Notes: generated by a model from the letters alone, not told the origin. DNA of 39,000 nucleotides from Mesostigma viride (GCA_009746045.1 RPFO01000086.1:787732-826731); one strand, 5' to 3'; counted from the first letter of the stretch, positions 27,700-37,593 are shown. Translations and numbers: made by a program.

Positions 27700-29591
27700 G
27701 GGGACATGACACCCGGGACTTTTTTGGCGCCAAAAAAGTCGGGACGGTACCGACGGACCGTGAAATTGTGGTGCACAGTGCGCGCACCGTGCGGAGGTGG
27801 CCATGGCGACGTGCGTTCCGTTAAAATATGGCTAATCCGGCGGGCGACAGGCCGAAAAATTAAGCCGATGGTTAAAAGTGATGTTCTATTATGATGTTTC
27901 ATAGCCAGATCTGCACTATTTGCAAATTCGCTGCCTTTGTTGGTACAGATTTGCACGGGGGTCTCATCCAACAATTTGGCCGCGATGAATAATCTAGCAT
28001 GCGTGCCTGCGACGGTAGAACTCGATATTCGTGGGTTGTATTGATGCAGTAAGAGCCGTTTAGTAACGGACACCATGAAAATAACCTAAGCGTCTTCGAT
28101 CTGCGGCCATTTCCTGTCATTTCTAAAATGATTTCGTTCAGGCCTGCGCGATCCGCGGTTAATCCATCCATGGTTGGCTGGCTTTTCTTGCGCGCCTGGG
28201 TAGGAAATAATGCCGGCCGTGGTACGTTGATTTGCCGCATGTCACCGCCCAGTCTGTTTGCGCTCTTAATGAACCTGGCATGAAACTTTTGGCGCCGTTT
28301 CTGGGTTCTTCTTGCTATTTTGTTCTCCACTTGTTGCAGTTGTGCTATCAGATTTTCCGCAGCTTTCAATGGTTTTCCTTACGCTGCGTATGCCATGCTT
28401 CCTAAAGCTACCCAGTTTTGATCGGGCAGTTATCTGGCTTTGCTACGCTTCCTGTATGGAGGTTTTCACACGGTAGACATTCTATATTGCGTAGTCAAGG
28501 ACCCTAGCTGCCTGGGAGCGGCATCACCGTTGCAAGGAGCTGGCGAGCTCATAAACGCCTGTCATGGCTCTTCAGCCTGCTGGAAAACAAGGTTGTTGTA
28601 TGGAAGGTGAGAATATGTGAGTTACTTATCGTGAACATCCCCACCTGTTTAGCCTCCATTAAACATGGCTTGTACTTCCTAGATGACAGGGATCAGGTCG
28701 TTATGGCTATGAAGGATGCACCTTTTATCCATAAGCGTCATGACATGGTGTTTGCTATGAGTGATTCCCGCAAGCGGTCATACCTGCTCATAATGGTTAA
28801 AGAGTTGGTGGTTGTTTTCTTCAAGCATCTAGCATTTGTTTTTCGTGGTTCTGCCCCATTTTCAGGGGGCAAGCTTAGGAATGTGCTCATGGTATTGCCT
28901 CATGTCATGGTGCACCAAGCATGCAGGCTGGCAGCTATAACAAGATGTAATATGGGCAAACTAGGTCAGAATGACCTGTAATTTGGTGGCAAGCTTCGTG
29001 ATACATTAATTTAAGTAATTGCACTTGTTTTGGCCCAGTTTGTGGTGGGCAAGGGTGTCTTTGTGGTGGTGTTTGAGCTCCAAACCACAAAAAGCGATCA
29101 TTTTTTTTTTTCACATGACCATATTTCAATGTGAGTAAACGTGGTCAGAATGAGCTGAAACTTTGGGGCTGTGTGATTCCAACCCTGGGCCAATTTTGAT
29201 TATATGATTTGACCCCATTGCATGTGTCTATGATTTGATATATTTTTTAGGCACCAAAAAATACGTGTTTTGGGGTAAACTATTTCAATGTGTCTAAACA
29301 TGCTTATTCTGACCTGCAAACTAGCTGGAATTAATGGCAAGGGTTGCAATTAGATGGGAATATATGATTTGGCCACAATGGGTTTGCCCATTGTCCTAGG
29401 GAAAATCGGCCAAAAATAGCGTCTTTTTCTATTTTTAGCACATAACGGTCACATGGTGGGGGGTAGTACACCCCCAAGTGGTTGGAAATTTTTTTTTAAA
29501 TCATATTTATGGTCCCCCATCATAACTGGATTTTTATCACATGCCTAGGTATGGTTTCCAGAAAAGTGCCCTTTTGGGGTGTCATGTCCCC
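27700..29591. mobile_element. TTAA-flanked DNA transposon (piggyBac-type), 1892 bp, proven by an empty site
   Basis: Termini GGGGACATGACACCC (27700-27714) and GGGTGTCATGTCCCC (ending 29591) are inverted repeats, flanked by TTAA at 27696-27699 and 29592-29595. The paralogous repeat at 30459-30480 reads GGAGTTAATTAATTAATTTTC without the element, which is exactly what excision leaving one TTAA would give. Inside are modest open frames (minus 27899-28369 with a basic MKAAENLIAQLQQVENKIAR start; plus 28607-28981), neither recognisable as a piggyBac transposase. The right third is AT-rich with repeated AGAATGA(C/G)CTG motifs. It is probably non-autonomous or carries an unrecognised gene. Confidence 0.88.
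27717..27740. repeat. 24-bp perfect palindrome near the TTAA element's left end
   Basis: GACTTTTTTGGC followed by its exact complement, centred on GGCGCC and directly inside the left terminal repeat. Such a site could be a transposase-binding site; nothing similar was seen at the right end. Confidence 0.75.
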
Positions 29592-29704
29592 TTAATTAAT
29601 TTTCTTTTGTTTTTTAATGGTTTTCAGCCAGAACTTTTTCTAAGACGCAGTCACGTGTCTATTAATTAATTAAATAATTTTTCTAGAAGCTAATTATTTA
29701 TTTA

Positions 29705-29870
29705 AAACTACTAATGCGGACGGTGTAGCCTCGATGGAGTGGCATAGGGGGATAGCACATTACCAGATACGACATGGATACATCCCGGGTGCACGTCGAC
29801 GTGGCCCCCGCCCCGCGCCTGGCCGTACTCGCAACACGGACCAGCAGTACACCGTCCGCATTAGTAGTTT
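29705..29870. mobile_element. 166-bp miniature inverted-repeat element
   Basis: A perfect 23-bp inverted repeat (AAACTACTAATGCGG plus CGGTGTA, 29705-29727, complement at 29848-29870) bounds a 120-bp GC-rich core. The same left terminus occurs at 30537-30559 in repeat copy b, but there no right terminus follows. Target duplications are not clear. Confidence 0.7.
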
Positions 29871-30080
29871 ATATTTATGGGTCAATTTTTGCCGTATTTG
29901 CATTACGAATAACCCTGGATTGTTTGTTGGGAGCCAGTTAGAGTCCCGGGTTTTTATTATTTAATTAAAACCTTTTGTTTGTTTGTTTGACCTGCAGCCG
30001 TTCAAGGCACGTGGGTACTTATTTAATTAAATTTCTTTTTTTTGTTTGGTAGATATGGTACACGCCGTCCCCAACCCGGC

Positions 30081-30560
30081 CCGGCGGCCCCCCTTTTGGC
30101 GGCCACAGGCTATAGTCAGTGGAGGTCTCAGGTCAGTGATCCCCTATTTGATTGCTCAAGGCCCATAAGTATCTAGACTGCATGCAGCACTCGGCCGCCG
30201 GCATGGGGGAGACATTCACTGCGCATGGTGAAGTTCGCGCCACACCCCGCGCTCGGCCTGCGTCTCGCGGTTTTTTTTTCGATTTTCACGATATTTCATG
30301 TTTCCCGCCTGTCCAAGGTATTTTCGAAGGTTTTATGTACTTTATATTATATAATACATTATGTTTGTTTGTTTTCTCACAGGGCGACGACCCCGTGCCC
30401 ACATGAGTTAATTGATTAATTTTGTTCATTTGTTTGTTGAGTCCAGTCCTCAGCCCCCGGAGTTAATTAATTAATTTTCTTTTGTTTTTTTATGGTTTTC
30501 AGCCAGAACATTTTCCAGAAGCCAATTATTTATTTAAAACTACTAATGCGGACGGTGTAG
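30081..30560 (+). repeat. Dispersed repeat R2, copy b (empty-site copy)
   Basis: This is the uninterrupted paralogue of R2 copy a. It preserves the TTAA target (30459-30480) of the element at 27700-29591, and lacks a roughly 40-bp TTAATTAA-containing insertion present at 29643-29683. The interval 29871-30080 between the copies is AT-rich with several TTAATTAA runs and no gene. Confidence 0.85.
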
Positions 30561-30770
30561 TCTCCTCGAGTGCTTGGTGCAGGATGTATGGACCTGGGTG
30601 GGTCGGTGGGGCGTGTGGGGCGGGTCGGTGGGGGCGTGGGTCTGGTTGGTGGCTTGTGGTCGTGGTCAGTCAGGTCGGTCACAGCCTGACTCACAGCCGG
30701 TGCATCGATCGCTAGACTACATCACTACAATACCGGTCCGAGGTAGTGTTGTGTGTGTGTGTTTCAGTTT

Positions 30771-30815
30771 GGGGGGGGGGGGGGGGGGGGGGGGGAGGGG
30801 AACACCCCCCCCCCC
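30771..30815. repeat. G25 tract followed by a C11 tract
   Basis: Twenty-five consecutive G, then A, four G, AACA and eleven C. The complementary runs could fold back on each other or form a G-quadruplex. Lengths of such runs are unreliable in most assemblies. Confidence 0.8.
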
Positions 30816-31526
30816 TTTGGCGGGTGTCATGGGGGACATTATTAGGGGTTGATTATGTAGTAGTTGTGGGATGCAGTTGTCCATGTGGTTCGCTCGTGCG
30901 TGGGTCACAGGTTCGTGTAAGGGGTGGGGATGCTTGGCTTGCGTTGGTGGGTTGCCTATGGCCCGGCATTGCCCGCCTATGGCCCTACGGCGTACGGGCC
31001 TGGCTTGTGGGAGTGCGTAAAAGCACATTGCCGGCACCCGGATGCTCAGCCACAACCCATTCTTTGTGGGCTTGCGGCTACTAGTGGCCTCCATGCTTGA
31101 AAATCGCTGCATCAGCTCGGTCATGATGCTCGCCTTCCGTCAGGTGCAACATCATGAGCGCATGGCACGCCAGTGGCTACCAGAGCCAGGGTGGGCAGCC
31201 GGGCACCGCGGTATAGCTCATGCGCATTCGGTTGGCGGATATGGCGGAACCGGTTGGCCCGGGGACAATAAAAATACTGCACGTACAACAATGGAGTATG
31301 GGTCAGGAGTTCGATTTTTCAGCGCCCATGGTGCCCGGCCGGCCCGGGTCTCGTATATCCAACCTGAGGGTCTAAAGCCTCACAAACACAATATATCCAA
31401 CAAGGACCATGCCCGTCTTACGAATCCACAACAATGGCATGAAGAAACCAGAATGATTTACCTCGACCAGGTAGTCGACGTTTTGCCCGAGCGGCGGTGT
31501 CGTGACAGGAGCGGACCTCGAGCATC
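30816..31526. other. Spacer without supported gene
   Basis: Open frames occur on both strands but none has a motif, credible splice sites or coding character. Nothing repeated elsewhere in the window was recognised here. Confidence 0.4.
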
Positions 31527-31907
31527 TTAACTAGTCACCGCGCGAAGTGGAAAGGCCACCCGCATCTCCGTCACCAGCAAGGTGAGAGGATTTTCGGGCC
31601 AGTCTATGGCATCCCATGCATCCTTCGAAACGCTTTCGTCTGCAATATACAAATACCCTATCACTACTACCCCTTCCTTCGCCGTGGCAGGGCCGCATGT
31701 CATTTCTACGCCCCGCGGCAGGGGGGCGTCCCAGTTGACAATCTCCGTCACCTCCGCAAACAGCTCTTCACCGTGTGGGTCACAAACCTCTACAGAACAC
31801 CCAGGGGCAATGGATGCAGTGCCCCTTTCAGCAGCAAACGTCACTGTCCACTTTCCTCCCTCCACCCATTTCACTAGCAGCCGGGCACCCTGGCGACCAG
31901 GGAAAGC
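31527..31907 (-). CDS. Two-exon hypothetical gene, exon 2
   Basis: After a GACTGCAG acceptor the frame reads AFPGRQGARLLVKWVEGGKW and runs 126 codons to a TAA at 31527-31529. The sequence looks like a small beta-rich domain (WTVTFAAERGTASIAPGCSV, EVCDPHGEELFAEVTEIVNW, GVVVIGYLYIADE), of no recognised family. It joins exon 1 in phase 0 across a 48-bp intron (31908-31955, GTAAAG to GCAG), short but within the range known for compact eukaryotic genes. Confidence 0.6.
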   Translation of the reverse strand, partial: AFPGRQGARLLVKWVEGGKWTVTFAAERGTASIAPGCSVEVCDPHGEELFAEVTEIVNWDAPLPRGVEMTCGPATAKEGVVVIGYLYIADESVSKDAWDAIDWPENPLTLLVTEMRVAFPLRAVTS

Positions 31908-31955
31908 CTGCAGTCTGCGGATCTATACATAACATATATAAGTGGCGTTCTTTAC

Positions 31956-32166
31956 CTTCAGTTTCTCGTAATTGGTTGCTTCTACGTACACCTCAACGCC
32001 ACCGTCTTCGTCGGCATCCTCGACGCCTGCATTCACGGTTTCTACAACAAGGCCGCCACCTGTTGGCTCCTCCACCTGTGCACACCTCCATTTCCTTCTC
32101 AGTTAAATAATCCTGCATATATGCTGGGGGGTTCCTTGCCCTCCCACTCCTCTCTCTCTCCGCCAT
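31956..32166 (-). CDS. Two-exon hypothetical gene, exon 1
   Basis: The ATG at 32166 gives MAERERSGRARNPPAYMQDY then LTEKEMEV. A one-base frame change near 32085-32095 leads into VEEPTGGGLVVETVNAGVED, an acidic stretch and YVEATNYEKLK before the donor AAG|GTAAAG. The basic N-terminal motif followed by PPAYMQDYL resembles linker segments found in transposon polyproteins (RxxRxPPxYLxDYV), but this is too short to assign. Full length would be about 197 residues. Confidence 0.5.
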
Positions 32167-33295
32167 ATTTTTAATCTATATGCAGACGATGTTTGTGTTT
32201 TCAATTCCTTCTCTAACTTCTTAATTGAAACCTGGGCCGCTTGCAGTAAACAAGCCAATGTCACCGTGCTAGCTGTATCGCGTCCGAACCTAATTCAGCT
32301 CCGTTCTCTCCATTTTATTGAAGTGGCAACGTCGATGGCCGCTCTCCAGCTGCAAACTTGACATACATTATGCATGGTCAGCGCGTAAAGTTGGACACGT
32401 GGTGGAGAGGCAAAAGCCTGCAATCCACGTTATCCAACTATATATTAAAAACCATCGGGCATCCTGAGGAGATTTTACGAGATTTGTTCCCGTCACGCTC
32501 GCGGACGGCAGACGTATATCCGAAAGTACTACACCTTGTAACCGGTGCTGAACAAATCTGGTCATCGAGATTTACCCCGGGCTCCTCCAGATTCGACACC
32601 AGTAAAATGAGTCCAAATGGCGCGATTCTGATTAACATGTGTTGCTTTGGCTGCTATCCGACGGTGCTCCCCATCCTATAACTGCCGCCGTATTGACGGA
32701 ACCACAATTGATGTTCTCGCTTATGTTGAGTTTTCGCGGCGGCGAAATGTAGTGGTGTACTTAACTTGATTCAGGGCCGCACTCTTAACGTGTGGTTAAG
32801 CAAGGGCTCATGGCCGGTATGGTACGTGGTACGTAGCCGGTAGGGGGGTGATGAAGACCTTGATTGCCATGGATATCCGGCGTGGCGGAGGGGCCGCAGG
32901 GAGCGAGGCACCATGGAAGAGGGGATGGAGCGATTGAGGAAATGTAGGCAGTACAGTAGCCCGGGGCCCAGCAGCGGCGGATTCAGTGGAAATATTGCTG
33001 GACGTGGTGCATGCGGTGGGATGGGTAGGCACTGCCTGCCATCACCCGGACATTTCCTGTTACGGCACAGCCCGCATGCAGTCAGCCAGATTGGAGGAGA
33101 CGGGCCTTGCTGCGAATCGAGGGCGTGATATTGCATGGGAAAGATCATGCCGAGAGTCTCAGAGTGTCTCGCATGGTGACAGCTGCAGCGTGAGGGTCGA
33201 GGAGCTCGAGATGCAGGTCTCGGCGGTATGATGTGGGCCACTGGAGAGGTCGCCAATGTGATGGAGGCCTCGCCATCGTGCATGCCAGTCGGACA
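32167..33295. other. Spacer without supported gene
   Basis: Mixed-GC sequence. A 170-codon minus frame (32771-33283) is rich in P, S, H and R, has no motif and is best regarded as chance. No repeat relationship was found except the short direct repeat that starts at 33296. Confidence 0.4.
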
Positions 33296-33319
33296 TCACT
33301 CAACAGCCAAATTAATTAA
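33296..33319 (+). repeat. 24-bp direct repeat flanking the retrotransposon pair, left copy
   Basis: TCACTCAACAGCCAAATTAA and the next four bases recur exactly at 35146-35169, so a 24-bp direct repeat brackets the two head-to-head retrotransposon fragments. It may be a large target duplication or the remnant of an older repeat into which they inserted. Confidence 0.75.
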
Positions 33320-33383
33320 TTAATAAGCACGTGACTGCGTCACGTGGGTGCCAATACAGAGTAAAGGAACCTTCAACCCTATA

Positions 33384-34427
33384 TATATTAAAAATATAAT
33401 TACTTACAGCAGAGTGAAATCACTCAAACCAAAGCAAACGCCCAGCTATAAACCTATATACAGAGCCATGTCAAAGCTCTATACTACGATAAGACCAATG
33501 GAAACGCCTAACGGGAGGAACCTAATAGCCCTGCTGCACCGCAAAATCAGCCCGCGTACGGCGGAGCATGATGTCAGCCATGGCCCGAGTCAGCGCCACC
33601 GACAAGCGCTGACGCCAATATGACGTCCAGGTCCGCGCCGACCATGGGGCCCGCTGGCCCTCTAGGTCCAGCCGGTCCTCCCGGAGCCGGCAACACTCCT
33701 TGAAGAAGGCGGAGGTCAGGGGCCCCATGGCCCCAAACTCCTCCAGGACAAAGGGCACCACACGATGGTGCCCGACGTCGCCGTAGGCCAGGAGCTTGGC
33801 CCGCTCCGCCCGGTCCGCCGTGTAACCTGCCGTGAGGGAGGCCCCAGCCACGTGGCTAAGAGCCAAGGGCCGCGCCACCGAAACGTCAATAAGCAGATGC
33901 CGGCCACCCCCCTCAAAGTCCAGCACCACGATGTCAGGCCGGTGGTTGGGGGAATAGAAGGCAGCGCCATCCGCATCCTCGGACCGGATGTTCGCGTGGG
34001 GGAAAACCGACCGAATCATGGCGAGCACCACCGTCAGGAGGACAGTGTGCAAATACAAATACCAATTCTGATTCTGTTGGCCCCCATGCAGGCAAGGTAG
34101 TGAGTCCCCGTGGGATCCAGCGGCTGCCCACAGCTACCACAAGGCCGCCCGGCCGGAACAAGAGGCTGCGGGGCAAATAGCTGGTGCCGGAGCGCCACCG
34201 AGTAGTGGCTGGGAGCCAAGGCGAATGGGGGGGCCATGGGAAGAGCACGAAGGTACGCCGAGCCCACACTCCGCAAGGAAAGCGAGAACAGCCACGCACG
34301 TCCCTGGGCGTTGAGGTCCGCGAAAAGAGCAATCCAATCAGCCGTGTGCAGAATACCCGCGTAGGTTTTCTGGTGTTTATCGATGACGCGAGCAGGGAAT
34401 GCGGCGGGAGATTGAACGGAGGCGACC
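33384..34427 (-). mobile_element. Retrotransposon copy B, 5'-truncated, minus strand
   Basis: It is nearly identical to 2139-3184 of copy A, from the AT-rich 3' tail to a 5' truncation just after GAACGGAGGCGACC. 5' truncation is the usual outcome of incomplete target-primed reverse transcription. Few substitutions separate it from copy A, so both are recent. Confidence 0.9.
33522..34276 (-). pseudogene. Retrotransposon copy B coding remnant: zinc knuckle and endonuclease
   Basis: The C-terminal 178 codons (33522-34058), with the endonuclease blocks HRPDIVVLDFEGG and LLIDVSV and the QQGY end, are intact. Upstream, at 34081-34085, copy B has five C where copy A has six (2837-2842), so the zinc-knuckle part (CGSCGQPLDPTGTHYLAC) lies in another frame. 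The reverse transcriptase is absent. Confidence 0.85.
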
Positions 34428-34441
34428 CTATATATATATTA

Positions 34442-35122
34442 ATTTGTATTTGCACACTGTCCTCCTGACGGTGGTGCTCGCCATGATTCGGTCGGTTTTC
34501 CCCCACGCGAACATCCGGTCCGAGGATGCGGATGGCGCTGCCTTCTATTCCCCCAACCACCGGCCTGACATCGTGGTGCTGGACTTTGAGGGGGGTGGCC
34601 GGCATCTGCTTATCGACGTTTCGGTGGCGCGGCCCTTGGCTCTTAGCCACGTGGCTGGGGCCTCCCTCACGGCAGGTTACACGGCGGACCGGGCGGAGCG
34701 GGCCAAGCTCCTGGCCTACGGCGACGTCGGGCACCATCGTGTGGTGCCCTTTGTCCTGGAGGAGTTTGGGGCCATGGGGCCCCTGACCTCCGCCTTCTTC
34801 AAGGAGTGTTGCCGGCTCCGGGAGGACCGGCTGGACCTGGAGGGCCAGCGGGCCCCATGGTCGGCGCGGACCTGGACGTCATATTGGCGTCAGCGCTTGT
34901 CGGTGGCGCTGACTCGGGCCATGGCGGACATCATGCTCCGCCGTACGCGGGCTGATTTTGCGGTGCAGCAGGGCTATTAGGTTCCTCCCGTTAGGCGTTT
35001 CCATTGGTCTTATCGTAGTATAGAGCTTTGACATGGCTCTGTATATAGGTTTATAGCTGGGCGTTTGCTTTGGTTTGAGTGATTTCACTCTGCTGTAAGT
35101 AATTATATTTTTAATATATATA
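34442..35122 (+). mobile_element. Retrotransposon copy C, 5'-truncated, plus strand
   Basis: It matches the complement of copy A from TTTGTATTTGCACACTG to the AT-rich 3' tail. It lies head-to-head with copy B, separated only by CCTATATATATATTA-like sequence (34428-34441). Together they form an inverted repeat with arms of about 680 bp and an unpaired centre of about 380 bp. Confidence 0.9.
34445..34980 (+). pseudogene. Retrotransposon copy C coding remnant: endonuclease domain only
   Basis: About 178 codons in frame with the copy A C-terminus, starting in LYLHTVLLTVVLAMIRSVFP and ending QQGY with TAG at 34978-34980. The endonuclease core is intact but there is no RT and no start codon of its own. 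Confidence 0.85.
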
Positions 35123-35145
35123 CACAGCGAGAAGGAGGGAGGGCG

Positions 35146-35169
35146 TCACTCAACAGCCAAATTAATTAA
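35146..35169 (+). repeat. 24-bp direct repeat, right copy
   Basis: Exact partner of 33296-33319, about 24 bp beyond the 3' end of retrotransposon copy C. Confidence 0.75.
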
Positions 35170-35289
35170 ACCTAAAATCAAATCCAGGGCTTACGATCTT
35201 AAGGTTGAGAGCGGTAGGATCTTAAACCTGATGCAGTATACAAGTGCATGCATAATCTCTATCGCATACCACTGACCATTTGTACCTAC
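35165..35289 (+). repeat. Dispersed repeat R3, copy 1
   Basis: Direct repeat of 37223-37352: AATTAAACCTAAAATCAAAT, then CCAGGGCTTACGATCTTAA, GATCTTAAACCTGATGC and CCACTGACCATTTGTACCTA. Copy 2 carries a few extra bases. No coding potential. Confidence 0.85.
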
Positions 35290-35484
35290 CACTCATAAAT
35301 CGTCAGGGGTGCCGGGGGGGTCGGACCCCCTCCCCCCCCCCCCCCTGGGCCAATGGGAAACCCCCGGGGTCGGGGCAATATCTTTGGGACGGTCGCAAAA
35401 AGTGTGATAGTTAGATAAAGTTAGTTGTATATCCCATGCCGCACATGGGCAGTAGAGAGTCTATACCCCCACCCCACGTTTAAG

Positions 35485-35524
35485 ATTAATTAATTAATTA
35501 ATTAAACTCGTGCTCCCGTTGGGG
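35485..35524 (-). repeat. SINE-like retroposon copy 2, tail part (split by a hAT insertion)
   Basis: The (TTAA)n tail and the first bases CTCGTGCTCCCGTTGGGG match 23537-23574. The element is then interrupted at 35525 and resumes at 36804. Confidence 0.85.
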
Positions 35525-36795
35525 CAGTGTCTAATCATACCGGCCGTACGTATTATACGCCGTATCGCGCGTAATTATACGCGATACGCGAGCAGCGCGT
35601 ACGAAAACGGGGTACTTTCGTACGCGCCGCGTATTTTTAGGGTATTTCTTGCGTATCGCGTATTTTTTTGCGTATTTTTTGCGTATTTTTGGCTCCGGCA
35701 TCAGTTTAAAGCTCGGGTGAAGCGGAAGTTTCTATAGACTAGGCTGCGGCGCGCCGAGTAGTAGAAACAAGTGAGCAGCAAGGTGCCACTTGGCCAAGAT
35801 CAATGCATATGGCTGCGTGTATTGGCAGGACAGGAAGGCACCGTTCAAGAAGACAAAATGTGCCAAGATAATTGGTCTGCCAGCAAGATCGCGGTGGTCA
35901 CCTATCGTAGCCGGTAGCATATCAACAGGCGCCATGGCTACGGAGAGTGATCGAGGAGATGGCCCATGATGATGATGGGGCCGACGAGTTGGAGGCTGAT
36001 TCTGAGGATGTTTGGACATATGTTAGCAAAGAGCGTGTCTTCAAGGATGGGCAGCAGACAAATAACTACCAAATGACGTGCTCAGAATGCAAGGCACAGT
36101 TCAAGGGTTCTTCTACCCAAGGAAGGTGCCATATCATGGGCGGCACGTATGCCAAGGATGCGAAAGTGTGCCCATGCTAAAAGCCGCCCAAGGCATTGCG
36201 TCTCAAGCTGTTGAGGGAGCAGGCGGAGAAGGATGAAAAGGCCAGGAAGAGAAAGGCGGGTAGTGACGCCGGGAAGCAGGCTGATGCGCGGGCGGCAGCC
36301 AAAGGCAAGCTTCCTGACCTTGTAGAAACGGACGCCTCCGAGTGGCAGTCCGCTCATGCCAGCTCCTCCGGCATGGCTGGCTCTGGGCGCACTACTGCTG
36401 GGCCATCCGGATCAAAGGGCCAGACCGCCGACGGTAATTTGCCCGCAGCTTATGGGCTCAGCAAAGAGCAGCTGGACGAGGAGTTGTGCAGGGCGTTTTG
36501 CTGTGCTTTTATTGAGTAACTATTCATTAGGGACAGCGCTTGTTGTTCTACTAGGTAGTGACGACATTGGCAAGGCAATGTGATAATGCGGCATATAAAG
36601 CCAAACTTGTGATGCTGTCCAGAGAACATGTTGGGTTGGTCCGATTGATGAATGATCATCAAAACCATGCAAAAACAGACTTTTAAGGGGTTAGCGTACG
36701 ATTAGCGTATAATACACCGTCATCTTGTATGAAGCGTATTATACATTATACACCTGGGCCGCGTACGATAGCGTATTGCGGATGATTATACACTG
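35525..36795 (+). mobile_element. Non-autonomous hAT element (1271 bp) with 8-bp target duplication
   Basis: Terminal inverted repeats CAGTGTCTAATCAT (left) and ATGATTATACACTG (right) differ at one base. An 8-bp duplication, CGTTGGGG, lies at 35517-35524 and 36796-36803; hAT elements make 8-bp duplications. The SINE-like copy at 23567-23574 has the single uninterrupted CGTTGGGG, giving an empty-site reference. Internally it carries only the N-terminal third of a transposase, so it depends on a transposase in trans. The termini agree with those of the hAT at 25345-27159. Confidence 0.93.
35959..36519 (+). pseudogene. hAT transposase N-terminal fragment (BED finger) with in-frame stop
   Basis: The ATG at 35959 leads into an acidic start, VWTYVSKERVFKDGQQTNNY, and a BED-like finger (TCSEC, GSSTQGRCH, later C). 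At 36178-36180 a TAA falls within VCPC-stop-KPPKALRLK, where the related hAT at 26.5 kb has CSKPP. The same frame then continues through a lysine/glutamate-rich linker to LSKEQLDEELCRAFCCAFIE and a final stop. The block corresponds to KSAIDKLLCKGFMSAGIPFN of the first copy, so the protein ends just before the main hAT domain. Confidence 0.82.
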
Positions 36796-36803
36796 CGTTG
36801 GGG

Positions 36804-37164
36804 AGTCACGGAGCACCGAAGTGCTTTTAATCCCTGTGTGTGCACAACAGGAGAAAGGGCAGAGACCCCCAGTCTCCTTCATGCCAAAGGTATGCCACAG
36901 CTGCATTCGGGCACGTTAGCTAAACGGACACGCTAACGATCCGGCAATCTGTGGGTGCAATAAGACCCATGTGAGCATGGCATAACATGGAGCGTGGGCG
37001 AGTAAACTGATCATAGCCAAGACGTAGCATGGCTGTACAACAAGGACTAAGCTAAGGCTACATGGCTGGTTGTGTACCGTGCGCGTTAGCGGTGCACGTG
37101 ACTAGGTATGAACATTGGCACGGCTAGGCAAACGTTCTAAGCATGGCTGCCATGGCGGCAGTGA
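36804..37164 (-). repeat. SINE-like retroposon copy 2, remaining part
   Basis: It continues the element at 35485-35524, matching 23575-23906 with substitutions and small indels (shared: AGTCACGGAGCACCGAAGTG, CAGAGACCCCCAGTCTCC, GACCCATGTGAGCATG). No clear target duplication remains around copy 2, consistent with greater age. Confidence 0.85.
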
Positions 37165-37222
37165 CTACCAATGGATACACGGGCCAACTCAGGGCTGCCA
37201 TCTTCATTGAACCTAAGATCTG

Positions 37223-37352
37223 AATTAAACCTAAAATCAAATCCAGGGCTTACGATCTTAAAGTTGAGAGCGGTACCTAGGATCTTAAACCTGATGCGGT
37301 ATACAAGTGCGTGCATAATCTCTATTGCATACCACTGACCATTTGTACCTAC
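37223..37352 (+). repeat. Dispersed repeat R3, copy 2
   Basis: Partner of 35165-35289, in the same orientation, about 2.06 kb downstream. Confidence 0.85.
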
Positions 37353-37593
37353 TTGTCAGGTTACCCATCACACATTTTGGGATGGCCGCTACACGACCGC
37401 CCCGTCTGCCATTACAGTAGAGGACAGCTCAGATGAGGATTATATCCCCCTCTAGTGGCTATATCAAGGAGACAAAATGGTTGGGGCATAATGCAGACGA
37501 TATTTGTAACCTTCGTTACATAATTATTTTCTAATGAGATTAGCATAGTACTCCGTGACATGCCCATGCGCATGATGACACGAAAGTACTTAC

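Noticed and set aside
30571-30720. GT-rich stretch considered as a telomere-like repeat
   Set aside because: There is no regular unit of the TTTAGGG or TTTTAGGG kind; it is only compositional bias.
32771-33283. 170-codon minus-strand frame
   Set aside because: Low-information P/S/R/H composition, no motif, no splice context and no similarity to other parts of the window.
16442-36180. Alternative genetic code (TAG/TAA as glutamine) as explanation for in-frame stops
   Set aside because: Only two such stops fit, one in a transposon relic, and many other breaks are frameshifts that a code change would not repair. Kept only as a check for 16442.
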